A stretch of DNA of 24,164 nt from an uncultured Bacilli bacterium (GTDB lineage: Bacteria > Bacillota_I > Bacilli_A > RF39 > UBA660): positions 1 to 24,164 of the forward strand of contig CANRJI010000003.1 of the NCBI GenBank assembly GCA_947630885.1, given 5' to 3'. Of this stretch, positions 15,852-22,499 are shown one piece after another (positions within the stretch are counted from its first letter, which is position 1; every line of letters starts with the position of its first letter). A program made the position numbers and the translations under genes. The notes beneath the pieces were generated by a model, which saw nothing but the letters and a program-made list of their open reading frames with translations, was not told where the DNA came from and did no database searches.

Positions 15852-16472
15852 TTAATGGTTTTGTCTTTCATAGCGAACTATTTTTTTACGAATTTTGGAT
15901 AATGCTTTTTTCTTAATTTGATTAACTCGAGTAACGCTTATACCAAAATGTTTAGCAATTTTTGAAGAGTTTATAGGATCATCTTTAAAACCAAAATATA
16001 ATTCTATTATTTCTCTTTGTTTTTCATCTAGTCCTTTAATTACTTTGCGAATATACTCATAGTCTTCTTGACGTTCACAATTTAAGGTAAAGTCATCTTC
16101 TAATTTGTAAAGGGAATCTTTTAATCTTGCATTGTTAGATTGATCAGCAGGCTGATCAAGGCTAAGACAATTGATTTGGTAATTGTTTCTTCTAACAAAA
16201 TTATTTATTGCGCTATTTATGTTATTTAAGGCATAGGTACGAAAACTAAGACCACAATCGATATCGTAATCATCCGCTGACATAATTAGGGCTTCTGTTC
16301 CCACTGATATTAATTCTTCAGTATCATTAAAAACATCAGAATAACGATTTGCCTCTCTATGTACAAGATACATATTATTTAAAACTAAGTTATTTCTTGC
16401 TTCAATATTTTCCATATCTAATTCTTCATAAGATGGCAATGTTTCTCTTCCTTCTTTTATATTTTTTGTCAT
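15852..16472 (-). CDS. sigma-70 family factor without region 3
   Basis: A 206-residue alternative sigma factor. Residues about 28-95 are region 2 (NLVLNNMYLVHREANRY, then DTEELISVGTEAL, then LSFRTYALNNINSAINNFVRR). About 140-200 is region 4 (GLDEKQREIIELYFGFKDD, then the helix-turn-helix SSKIAKHFGISVTRVNQIK and KALSKIRKK). The linker between them is acidic and lacks a recognisable region 3. The core resembles housekeeping-type sigma factors more than ECF factors. A longer frame starts at 16487, but GGAG lies about 9 bases before ATG 16472, so that is chosen. It is a single-gene unit with its own promoter and terminator; no anti-sigma factor is adjacent. I cannot assign it to a named sporulation or stress sigma factor. 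Confidence 0.8.
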   Translation of the reverse strand: MTKNIKEGRETLPSYEELDMENIEARNNLVLNNMYLVHREANRYSDVFNDTEELISVGTEALIMSADDYDIDCGLSFRTYALNNINSAINNFVRRNNYQINCLSLDQPADQSNNARLKDSLYKLEDDFTLNCERQEDYEYIRKVIKGLDEKQREIIELYFGFKDDPINSSKIAKHFGISVTRVNQIKKKALSKIRKKIVRYERQNH

Positions 16473-16513
16473 AAATATCATCTCCATAGTTTCGGTGTTG
16501 ACAAGTGATATTT

Positions 16514-16523
16514 ATGATATCAT
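16514..16523. promoter_or_regulatory. palindrome upstream of the sigma factor gene
   Basis: A perfect 10-bp palindrome, ATGATATCAT, about 40 bases before the start codon. It also overlaps an alternative TTGCAA-17-TATCAT promoter. It could be an operator, but such A/T palindromes also arise by chance. Confidence 0.3.
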
Positions 16524-16545
16524 CTTTTCTTTTATATTGCAAGAT

Positions 16546-16574
16546 ATTTTAAAATTACCTATTTAAATTTTCAA
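16546..16574 (-). promoter_or_regulatory. promoter of the 206-aa sigma factor gene
   Basis: On the minus strand, TTGAAA (16569-16574), 17 bases, then TAAAAT (16546-16551). The leader would be about 70 nt and would include the ATGATATCAT palindrome. Confidence 0.5.
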
Positions 16575-16630
16575 ATATAGTACGTTCAATTTTAAATATA
16601 TATTGATAATGGCATTTAATATTTTATGCG

Positions 16631-16675
16631 AAATAAAAGAGATATTTAACGGGTCTAACTCCCGCCAAACATCTC
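16631..16675 (-). terminator. strong terminator after the XRE gene
   Basis: A 15-bp stem including G-U pairs (16661-16675 with 16639-16653) with a GC-rich top (CGGG / CCCG) and a 7-nt loop, followed on the minus strand by TTTTATTT. It lies about 100 bases past the XRE stop codon, so the operon mRNA has a 3' untranslated region that I cannot otherwise explain. Confidence 0.85.
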
Positions 16676-16774
16676 AACTGATGACATATCACAAAATCCA
16701 AAGAAAATGTCAAATTGCCTAAGGATAACTTTGAAATGAAAATGACTATTACAATAAAGAATAGCTAAAATAAA

Positions 16775-17038
16775 CTACCTTTCATCATCTTTATTCCCTT
16801 CTCTTTTTTCAAATAATAGTTCTATGCTAATATCGAGGGCGTCCGCTATATTACTAACTGCGTCAATGGAAAAATTCTTTTTACTATTCGGTGCCTCGAT
16901 CCTTCTTATGAACTCATGAGAATATTCCGTTTTTTCGGCTAGTTCTGCTTGGGTCATTTTTTTAATTTTACGATAATACTTAATATTTTTAGCTATTATC
17001 TCGTATATGTCGTAATTTTTCTCTTTTCTGCTCTTCAT
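16775..17038 (-). CDS. XRE-family helix-turn-helix regulator
   Basis: An 87-residue DNA-binding protein made almost entirely of one Cro/CI-type HTH domain. Residues about 14-80 read IAKNIKYYRKIKKMTQAELA, then EKTEYSHEFIRRIE, then FSIDAVSNIADALDISIELLF, the classical five-helix layout with the recognition helix near SHEFIRRIE. The C-terminus is a short charged tail. No toxin gene is adjacent, so it is not obviously an antitoxin. AAGGTGAT precedes the ATG. It follows the SigF-like gene after 86 bases, and the strong terminator lies behind it; no good promoter is visible in the gap, so it may be the last gene of the STAS-sigma operon. Confidence 0.82.
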   Translation of the reverse strand: MKSRKEKNYDIYEIIAKNIKYYRKIKKMTQAELAEKTEYSHEFIRRIEAPNSKKNFSIDAVSNIADALDISIELLFEKREGNKDDER

Positions 17039-17124
17039 ACCGTATCACCTTAATAATATTTTCTCATAATTTTTAAAATTTTTATGTAAACTATTTGGTT
17101 ACATTTTGAAGATTTATTGCTTAT

Positions 17125-17793
17125 TTATGCTACATTTTGGTAATTTTCGCGAATTCTTCGTAATGTCTTCTTTTCTGTTCGTGAAACTCCAACCTGACTC
17201 ATTCCTAATATATCAGCTACTTCGCTTTGGGTTTTATCTTTGTAGTAGCGTAGATAAATAATAGATTTATCGGGTTCGGGAAGATTTCTTACTACTTCGG
17301 CAAGTTCTATTTTATCTATGTTATAGTAGTCTTTATTATTACCAATGGTATCATAATAAGTTACTTCTTTACCATCATTATATATTGGTCTATCTAAACT
17401 ATCGACACCATTCATAGCTTCAAGTACAGAGTTAATTATATTAACATCCACTTCTAAGTATGATGCAAGTTCTATATTGGAAGGTTCTTTCATCAACTTT
17501 TGACTAAGTAAGCTTCGGGCTTCATTTATACTTCGATATAATGAAATATAATCTTTCGATAACTTTAGAGGTTTATTTTGGCTTACGTAGGCATATATCT
17601 CGCCATATATATATTTGTATGCATAAGTTGAAAACTTCGTCATGCGATTATTTTGATAATTTTGGTATGCTTTAATGACTCCTTTAACGCCTTCCTGATA
17701 TAAATCTTCTATTTCACATCCTCTAAAATATTTTCGTATAATCATATAGATAAGGCCTGTACAAGAATTTATTATTTCGTCATATTTGGTCAT
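17125..17793 (-). CDS. SigF/SigG/SigB-type sigma factor
   Basis: A 222-residue sigma-70 factor with regions 2 (about 12-70, IEDLYQEGVKGVIKAYQNY and FSTYAYKYIYGEIYAYV), 3 (about 80-130) and 4 (about 168-216, with the HTH QSEVADILGMSQVGVSRTEKK). The segment MSQVGVSRTEKKTLRRI is characteristic of the SigB/F/G group, whose members are held by SpoIIAB/RsbW-type kinases and released by STAS antagonists. It is about 30 residues shorter than Bacillus SigF. Its ATG directly follows the STAS stop codon (TAGATG), with AAAGGGTGG as ribosome binding site inside the STAS gene, so the two are tightly coupled. No kinase gene is present in this operon. I infer a forespore-type sigma factor, but sporulation ability is not shown by this window. 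Confidence 0.82.
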   Translation of the reverse strand: MTKYDEIINSCTGLIYMIIRKYFRGCEIEDLYQEGVKGVIKAYQNYQNNRMTKFSTYAYKYIYGEIYAYVSQNKPLKLSKDYISLYRSINEARSLLSQKLMKEPSNIELASYLEVDVNIINSVLEAMNGVDSLDRPIYNDGKEVTYYDTIGNNKDYYNIDKIELAEVVRNLPEPDKSIIYLRYYKDKTQSEVADILGMSQVGVSRTEKKTLRRIRENYQNVA

Positions 17794-18102
17794 CTAAACC
17801 ACCCTTTCAAATAATTCAAAAGCATCAAATTCGTTTTCTATTTGTGGTATATCTTTAAGTAATCGACGTGATACATTGAACTTATCACAAATAATCATTT
17901 TGCCACTTAAAGATTCTAAACGATGATAGAATCTATTTATATAATCTATCGAGTAACTATCTATCGAATACATATTATCAAGATTTAAAACAATATACTT
18001 AAAATCTTTATCAATAACACCTCGGATTGTATTTTTATTTAAATCTCCTTTTAATCTAATAAAAAGAATACCTTTTCTAAACTCCATATTTGTTTTTAAC
18101 AC
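17794..18102 (-). CDS. SpoIIAA-like STAS anti-sigma factor antagonist
   Basis: A small STAS-domain protein of 102 residues. It aligns along its length with SpoIIAA: GILFIRLKGDLNKNT matches the first strands, FKYIVLNLDNMYSIDSYSID the strand and switch loop, and GKMIICDKFNVSRRLLKD the next strand and helix. Asp48-Ser49 fall where SpoIIAA has Asp57-Ser58, the site phosphorylated by SpoIIAB, but the following SGLG is replaced by YSID, so the switch region is degenerate. A GTG at 18111 has no spaced ribosome binding site; GTG 18102 has GAGGTGA five bases upstream and is chosen. The gene is followed immediately by the SigF-like gene. In classical spoIIA operons the kinase gene spoIIAB lies between them; here it is missing. 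Confidence 0.72.
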   Translation of the reverse strand: MLKTNMEFRKGILFIRLKGDLNKNTIRGVIDKDFKYIVLNLDNMYSIDSYSIDYINRFYHRLESLSGKMIICDKFNVSRRLLKDIPQIENEFDAFELFERVV

Positions 18103-18143
18103 TTTTTTCACCTCTTCTACAATTTAGCATAACTTGAAGAAAA

Positions 18144-18186
18144 AATATACAAATTCGACAAAACAAGACAAAAAAGACGTTCGACA
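18144..18186 (-). promoter_or_regulatory. two Spo0A boxes and a candidate promoter
   Basis: Two exact TGTCGAA heptamers, the core of the Spo0A box, lie in the same orientation as the STAS-sigma operon at 18180-18186 and 18154-18160, 26 bases apart. A possible sigma-A promoter, TTGTCT (18166-18171), 16 bases, TATATT (18144-18149), has the second box in its spacer. A SigH-like reading (GGGA near -35, GTCGAAC near -10) is also possible at the first box but imperfect. The heptamer occurs a few other times in the window, but in coding sequence. Confidence 0.6.
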
Positions 18187-18274
18187 TTTTTTGCATAAAT
18201 TCCCCACTCTATAATATATATACAAATTTATATTTCGAATTTTGTAATTTTTAGAGAAAAAAATTAAAATAATT
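18187..18274. other. rest of the STAS operon upstream region
   Basis: A/T-rich sequence between the Spo0A boxes and the terminator of the upstream gene. It contains GAGTGGGGAATTT on the minus strand, the only G-rich patch, and a TTCGAA-17-TATTAT pair that would be a weak promoter. No gene is seen. Confidence 0.35.
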
Positions 18275-18306
18275 TAAAAAAAGAATATGTTATAATTACA
18301 TATTCT
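18275..18306 (-). terminator. terminator of the 204-aa membrane protein gene
   Basis: A perfect 9-bp stem (18298-18306 with 18282-18290, AGAATATGT / ACATATTCT), a 7-nt loop, then seven T on the minus strand. It overlaps the stop codon at 18296-18298 and separates this gene from the STAS-sigma operon. Confidence 0.82.
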
Positions 18307-18910
18307 CTTCTTCAACGGTTCGTGTAGGAAGCGCTCTTTTTCTTTTACGAACACGTTTCGATAATCGCTTTTCATCTAAAGTGGTTTCTTTGTGATATAG
18401 CCATGATGGATAGTATTCCTTTTTTTCAACCGTACTTTTATCGATTTCAATTGGTTCACTAATTCTTTCTTTAACCATAGTTTTTAGAGCTTCATAGGCA
18501 TTATTTCTTATTTCATTTACTTCGCCTAATTCGGCTTTGGTGTTATTAACTTTATTTTCAGCCTTTATCATAAGGGTTCCAATTACTAATTCGATTGGTA
18601 AAAGTACTAAAGAATACCCAAGAGTAAGATAAACTCCTTTAAAAAAGCCAAAGATGATGTAAATGGCAGGGTATCCTATCAATATAGAGGGCCACATAAA
18701 TTTAAGATTGCCCTTATATATTCTATTATATTTTTTTTCTTGAACCCTGAGTACGCTTTCTAATTTATTTATATAACGATCTAAGGCATTAATTTTTTTA
18801 TCTAAAATGTATTCTTCACGGTGACGATAAAATGATTTACTTTGACTTGGCCTTTTTTCAGAAACTACTAATTCACTTTGATTAACAATTCTATTTTCAT
18901 TATTATCCAT
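18296..18910 (-). CDS. two-helix membrane protein with coiled coil, unknown
   Basis: A 204-residue protein with no family I recognise. Layout: charged N-terminus; a heptad-like helical stretch (about 33-65, ILDKKINALDRYINKLESVL); two membrane segments (about 74-90 and 93-114); a second charged helix (about 117-150); and a very basic end (LSKRVRKRKRALPTRT). No signal peptide is seen; both ends are probably cytoplasmic. A longer frame opens at 18961, but it covers the promoter, whereas ATG 18910 has AGGAGG 7 bases upstream. It is transcribed alone from its own promoter, with a terminator behind it. The basic tail could bind nucleic acid or lipid head groups, but that is speculation. Confidence 0.75.
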   Translation of the reverse strand: MDNNENRIVNQSELVVSEKRPSQSKSFYRHREEYILDKKINALDRYINKLESVLRVQEKKYNRIYKGNLKFMWPSILIGYPAIYIIFGFFKGVYLTLGYSLVLLPIELVIGTLMIKAENKVNNTKAELGEVNEIRNNAYEALKTMVKERISEPIEIDKSTVEKKEYYPSWLYHKETTLDEKRLSKRVRKRKRALPTRTVEEENM

Positions 18911-18932
18911 GTTTTTCCTCCTAACGCCATGT

Positions 18933-18961
18933 ATTATAACATTTATTTTGCATTTTGGCAA
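18933..18961 (-). promoter_or_regulatory. promoter of the 204-aa membrane protein gene
   Basis: On the minus strand, TTGCCA (18956-18961), 17 bases, TATAAT (18933-18938). The -10 box ends about 20 bases before the ribosome binding site AGGAGG region and start codon. Confidence 0.78.
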
Positions 18962-19056
18962 CTTTATACTGTTTTACTGTAAATATATGTGATATTTGCA
19001 CATAATTTAGTATATGTTAAATATTCTTTTGTGATTAATATTAATTTTAACAGCAT

Positions 19057-19062
19057 ATTATA
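19057..19062 (-). promoter_or_regulatory. extended -10 promoter candidate
   Basis: TGCTATAAT on the minus strand, an extended -10 box, with a poor TTGTAA 19 bases upstream. It points toward the membrane-protein gene about 150 bases away and might be a second promoter for it. No small gene is visible between. The rest of 18962-19162 is featureless A/T sequence apart from a 7-bp hairpin (19140-19160) just past the GyrI-like gene. Confidence 0.4.
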
Positions 19063-19162
19063 GCATGTAAGATGTTGTTTTTTACAAATATATTGTATCA
19101 CTATCTAGCAAAGCGATTTTGATTAATTTTGATGTATTGCTTAAATAGGAGTCATTTAAGAT

Positions 19163-19633
19163 TTAGCACATATAATCGGTTTTTATAGGTATCATAATTT
19201 TAATAACAAAGTCTTTTTCGTTTTCTTTATTCCAACGACCATCTATATATTGTTCTATTGGAATACCAGTAATTTTATAGTTTTTTACTTTTATTTCTTT
19301 TAACATTTTTTTATATGCTTTATTTATGTTTGTATAAGTACCACAATAATTAAAGCATAAATAAGTTTGTGCTTTAATAAGATCATTGCTTATCTCATCA
19401 AAGGCTTCATTTAAATAGTTGTTAAGTTCATCTTTATCCAAATATTTATAATCATAAATATAATAAGCATCATTTTTTTCTTCTAATGATGTTACATTAT
19501 CACATAAATAGTGCACATGTGATAGCATTAAATTTTGTTTATTACATTGTGAAAAATCTAACATTACTTTCTTTTTTTCATCGAGAAAAAATTCAAAATT
19601 ATTTTTTCTATCTTTTTCTTTAATTAATTCCAT
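19163..19633 (-). CDS. GyrI-like effector-binding domain protein
   Basis: A 156-residue soluble protein. Its last third, YKKMLKEIKVKNYKITGIPI, then EQYIDGRWN and FVIKIMIPIK, follows the GyrI-like / AraC-type effector-binding fold seen at the C-terminus of BmrR-type regulators (a strand, Glu in the pocket, and a final IMIPIK strand). No DNA-binding domain is attached, so it would be a stand-alone binding or enzymatic domain. The N-terminal half (FEFFLDEKKKVMLDFSQ) is not recognised. A GTG at 19642 is in frame, but GAGGTGA lies five bases before ATG 19633, which is therefore the start. It has a leader of about 100 nt that carries one copy of the repeated 17-bp motif. Confidence 0.6.
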   Translation of the reverse strand: MELIKEKDRKNNFEFFLDEKKKVMLDFSQCNKQNLMLSHVHYLCDNVTSLEEKNDAYYIYDYKYLDKDELNNYLNEAFDEISNDLIKAQTYLCFNYCGTYTNINKAYKKMLKEIKVKNYKITGIPIEQYIDGRWNKENEKDFVIKIMIPIKTDYMC

Positions 19634-19683
19634 AACTTTCACCTCGCATAAAGTTTAACATTTTTTTAATTTTACGAAAAGGC

Positions 19684-19700
19684 TACCGGTCATAGGATGT
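19684..19700. repeat. 17-bp motif copy D
   Basis: TACCGGTCATAGGATGT on the plus strand, about 13 of 17 bases like the AACTGGTCATAAAATGT consensus, the weakest of four copies. It lies in the leader of the GyrI-like gene, inside a possible hairpin closed by GCTAC / GTAGC. Confidence 0.4.
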
Positions 19701-19749
19701 TTTATGTAGCAATTATTTTTATATATAATCTACTTTTTTGTTAAATTTT

Positions 19750-19780
19750 AAAAGAAGTTATCAATTTGACAGCTTCTTTT
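19750..19780 (-). terminator. possible terminator after the 123-aa gene
   Basis: An 8-bp stem (19773-19780 with 19750-19757, AAAAGAAG / CTTCTTTT) with an interrupted inner TCAA / TTGA helix. The T-run lies within the right arm rather than after it, so strength is uncertain; it is roughly symmetric and could act both ways. Confidence 0.5.
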
Positions 19781-20150
19781 AAATATTTGTTTTATCAATT
19801 ACTAAGATATCGAAGGTATCAAGATGCGTTTTCATAAGTTCTTCATATGGATACTTTCCGATGTCATATTCTTTTATTAATCTTTCATTATCAGGAAATA
19901 CTCCTAAATGGGTATACTCTAAAAAGTCATATTTATTATTAAATATATAGTACTTTAAGATTAATCCAGTCTCCTTTTCAAACTTTAGAATACTTTCAAT
20001 ATCGTATTTTTTGGGAATTTTTTTAGCTAATGTTTTTAATTTTTTTTGAGCAAAGGTACTATTCATATAAATTGTTCGAACATCTTTTAAAAGATCGACA
20101 TAATCTGTAACTTTGTCAACATTGTTCATGATAACTCGGTACTTTTTCAA
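19779..20150 (-). CDS. hypothetical protein, 123 aa
   Basis: I do not recognise this protein. It is soluble, Lys/Tyr/Asp-rich, with a predicted N-terminal helix pair (about 10-60, ending KKIPKKYDIESILKFEKE), then aromatic strands (LKYYIFNNKYDFLEYTHLGVF) and a C-terminal strand DTFDILVIDK. The start codon is TTG (20148-20150) with an AAGGAGG ribosome binding site 10 bases upstream; the first in-frame ATG is 7 codons later and too far from that site. It begins 34 bases after the stop of the 334-residue gene and could share its transcript; a copy of the 17-bp motif and a TATATT box lie just before it. Confidence 0.66.
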   Translation of the reverse strand: MKKYRVIMNNVDKVTDYVDLLKDVRTIYMNSTFAQKKLKTLAKKIPKKYDIESILKFEKETGLILKYYIFNNKYDFLEYTHLGVFPDNERLIKEYDIGKYPYEELMKTHLDTFDILVIDKTNI

Positions 20151-20184
20151 AATATTATTTCCTCCTTTTCTTTTAAGATTTTAT

Positions 20185-21189
20185 TCAAAAAAGAAAAGTT
20201 ATGCAATATAACTGGTCACATAATGTATAGTTATTTTTTTTATTTATTTCTTTTAAGATTTGTTTAGATCTTTTTTCAATTAATATATTAACATTATTTA
20301 ACATTCTCTCTACGATTTCTAATTCTTCAATTTTATATATAGAGTTTTCCTTATTATAAAGTGTTTTATCTTCTTTTATAACTATTTTCTTTTTATCGGC
20401 AAAATCACTTTTTAGAATATCATAGGGCATATAATTTTTATCAACAAAAGAATTAAAACAAAAAGTATCGACATATTTTTTAAAAGGGTTTGAAGGATCC
20501 AATTTTTTAAAATAATCTAACCATTTTATCTCATCTATACGGTTTGGTAATATATCCTCTTTTTTACTAGTACCTTCAAGATAATGTTTTATTTCTAAGA
20601 GAGTTAAATCGACGCGATCTTCAATATAAAACTTTCCACGACAACAATTATAAGATATTCTTCTATTCATTGTCTTTGGCCAAATAAACGCTCCTCCAAT
20701 GGTTCGTGACCCTATTACCCAATTTATAACTTTTTCGATAGCTTCATCTTTATTTTTGCCATACTTTTGAGATAAGATTAAATATCGATCATAAATATGA
20801 TTTAAATTAGTACAAGGAGCAGAAAAGCCAAACTGATCGGGATAAAACTTTTCACCATAGTATTTATCTTCGCCTCCATATTTAATAAAATTATCCTTAA
20901 AAAAATATATGTCATAGCCAAATTGACAATTTAAAAACTTGCATAAATCCTCATAAAACCAATCATTATTTCGAACTTTTTTCTCTAAATCAAAACTATC
21001 TGGATCACTATATGGTCCACGACCAGGATCTTGTTGATACTCATTTTGTTTATTTTTGATATTATCCCATAAGGTATTTAAAAATTCTCGATATTCTTCT
21101 TTAAATTCTTTTAATTCAGCTTCATTATCCAAATCCATTCTTGCATCTCTTTTAGCATAACTATAAAATTTTAATTTTTCTTTTTGCAT
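20185..21189 (-). CDS. conserved-looking hypothetical protein, 334 aa
   Basis: A large soluble protein. It is rich in aromatic residues and has a conserved-looking core: CTNLNHIYDRYLILSQKYG, then VINWVIGSRTIGGAFIWPK, then YNCCRGKFYIEDRVDLTLLE (about 125-205). I have a vague memory of similar sequences in the DUF6994 family, but I am not sure and no function is known to me. No membrane segment or signal peptide is present. The ribosome binding site (AAAGGA) is 13-14 bases from ATG 21189, which is long. The last 15 or so residues (NYTLCDQLYCITFLF) are encoded across a copy of the 17-bp motif (20210-20226) and may be a non-native tail. It follows the SepF-like gene by 60 bases. Confidence 0.68.
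   Translation of the reverse strand: MQKEKLKFYSYAKRDARMDLDNEAELKEFKEEYREFLNTLWDNIKNKQNEYQQDPGRGPYSDPDSFDLEKKVRNNDWFYEDLCKFLNCQFGYDIYFFKDNFIKYGGEDKYYGEKFYPDQFGFSAPCTNLNHIYDRYLILSQKYGKNKDEAIEKVINWVIGSRTIGGAFIWPKTMNRRISYNCCRGKFYIEDRVDLTLLEIKHYLEGTSKKEDILPNRIDEIKWLDYFKKLDPSNPFKKYVDTFCFNSFVDKNYMPYDILKSDFADKKKIVIKEDKTLYNKENSIYKIEELEIVERMLNNVNILIEKRSKQILKEINKKNNYTLCDQLYCITFLF
20210..20226. repeat. 17-bp motif copy C
   Basis: AACTGGTCACATAATGT on the plus strand, 15 of 17 like the consensus. It is inside the 3' end of the 334-residue gene and about 60 bases before the TTG start of the next gene. Similarity to copy B extends past the motif on the minus strand (GTTATATTGCATAA against GTTATAATGCTTAA). 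Confidence 0.55.
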
Positions 21190-21249
21190 ACTGATTATAA
21201 ATTCCTTTCACTTTATAGATAATCATTAAAATCATCCTATTTTAGACTA

Positions 21250-21429
21250 TTACTTATTTATTTTTACTAAATATTGATGGCAGGATATTTTAGTTAAGCT
21301 TCCATTCTTACATGTTAGACCTGCGAGGAAATAAATAGCTCTCGCAATTAATCTAGGCTCTAGTTCAGTTAAATCAACCAACATATTATCTTCTACTTTT
21401 TCTAAATCACTGTAACTTTTAATTTTCAT
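21250..21429 (-). CDS. miniature SepF-like protein, 59 aa
   Basis: A short gene with a very good ribosome binding site (AAAGGAG, 8 bases before ATG 21429). The 59-residue product aligns with the core of the cell-division protein SepF: NMLVDLTELEPRLIARAIYF, then LAGLTCKNGSLTKISCHQYLV, against the SepF pattern VNL..L....A.R..DFL.G..YA..G.I.K.....FL. SepF anchors and bundles FtsZ at the Gram-positive division site. This version keeps most of the central alpha/beta dimerisation domain but lacks the N-terminal membrane-targeting helix and linker, so it is a third of normal size. It could be a modulator of the full-length SepF or belong to the accessory gene set. The next gene starts 60 bases downstream. 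Confidence 0.6.
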   Translation of the reverse strand: MKIKSYSDLEKVEDNMLVDLTELEPRLIARAIYFLAGLTCKNGSLTKISCHQYLVKINK

Positions 21430-21481
21430 TTTCTCACTCCTTTAAATTTATTTTAGCATACTTAAAAATATTAAGCATTAT

Positions 21482-21498
21482 AACGGCTCATAAAATGT
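21482..21498. repeat. 17-bp motif copy B
   Basis: AACGGCTCATAAAATGT on the plus strand, 15 of 17 like the consensus. It touches the stop codon of the WYL regulator and lies about 55 bases before the SepF-like gene. On the minus strand it runs straight into TATAATGC, a possible -10 box for that gene. Confidence 0.55.
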
Positions 21499-22490
21499 TA
21501 ATTGTCTTCTAAATATATTTTTAAAATCCTTTTGATTTCATCTTTTAACTTTTGAGGCTTAATGATTTTTATATGTTCAATATTTCTTAAAACATAGTAT
21601 TTAAAACCTTCGATATCTTTATTCATAACTAATTTAAAATGATTGTTATCATATTTAGATACGTTAATGTTTTTTCCAAAGACTTCAATGATATTATCTA
21701 GTAAAATATTATCACATAAAACTTCGATATCTTCTCCCTTTCCTCCATACATAGAAATGGAAGCGTCGATTATTTTCTTTATATCTTCTTTTTTTATATT
21801 TTGAGAAGCATTTTTGTCTAATATTTTAATATTCTTCATACGATCAAGACGAAAATTTTTGAGATTTTTTTCGCCTTTCTTTAAAGCAATTAAATATAAT
21901 TCTTGAAGAGAATATATTATATGATAAGGAGATACGATATAACTATTTATTTTAACATTTTCTAAGGTAGCTTTAAGTTCATATTTATAGTAATCAAAAG
22001 AAATCATTTTTTTCTCATATATGGCATTATTTATGTCTTCAATATTTTTAATTATTTCTCTATTATTTGTCTTAATACTATTCGAATATATTTGATAACC
22101 TTTTAATTTTTCATTTTCATAAATATTTTGCATATTTTGGCATTTTTTAATAATTTCTTTAGATATACTTTCGGGAATAAACGGGGCATAACTAAAAGTA
22201 TCAATAATAGTTCTTACTTCCCCAGGTTCGAAATCGATATCAGGATTACTTAATAAATAATAATAATTTTTATTGCCTACTTTAGAAACTAAAATTTCAT
22301 AATCTAGTTTATCATTTAAAAGGACAATATTTCTCTCAATTGTTCTTCGATCATTTTTTACGCCATATATATCTTCTATGTATTTAATAATCTCATTAAC
22401 GGAAAGCTTATGTTCTTCACAAGAATACTTTTTTAAGATATTTAAGATATAGAGAGCATTACCATTCTTCTCATGATAATTTTTATTCAC
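21498..22490 (-). CDS. WYL-domain transcriptional regulator
   Basis: A 330-residue regulator. Residues about 5-70 form a DeoR/HTH_11-type winged helix (ALYILNILKKYSCEEHKLSV, then NEIIKYIEDIYGVKNDRRTI, then ERNIVLLNDKLDYEI). About 145-230 is the WYL domain (ISFDYYKYE, SYIVSPYHIIYSLQELYLIAL and FRLDRMKNIKIL), where the name-giving Trp-Tyr-Leu reads Leu-Tyr-Leu. The C-terminal region resembles the WCX extension. Such proteins sense nucleic acids or other ligands and control defence, DNA damage or metabolic genes. A GTG at 22499 directly follows the WG-repeat stop, but AGGTGA is spaced five bases from GTG 22490, so I chose that. It is the only DNA-binding protein in this half of the insert and is a candidate to bind the repeated 17-bp motif. 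Confidence 0.85.
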   Translation of the reverse strand: MNKNYHEKNGNALYILNILKKYSCEEHKLSVNEIIKYIEDIYGVKNDRRTIERNIVLLNDKLDYEILVSKVGNKNYYYLLSNPDIDFEPGEVRTIIDTFSYAPFIPESISKEIIKKCQNMQNIYENEKLKGYQIYSNSIKTNNREIIKNIEDINNAIYEKKMISFDYYKYELKATLENVKINSYIVSPYHIIYSLQELYLIALKKGEKNLKNFRLDRMKNIKILDKNASQNIKKEDIKKIIDASISMYGGKGEDIEVLCDNILLDNIIEVFGKNINVSKYDNNHFKLVMNKDIEGFKYYVLRNIEHIKIIKPQKLKDEIKRILKIYLEDN

Positions 22491-22499
22491 ATTAATCAC

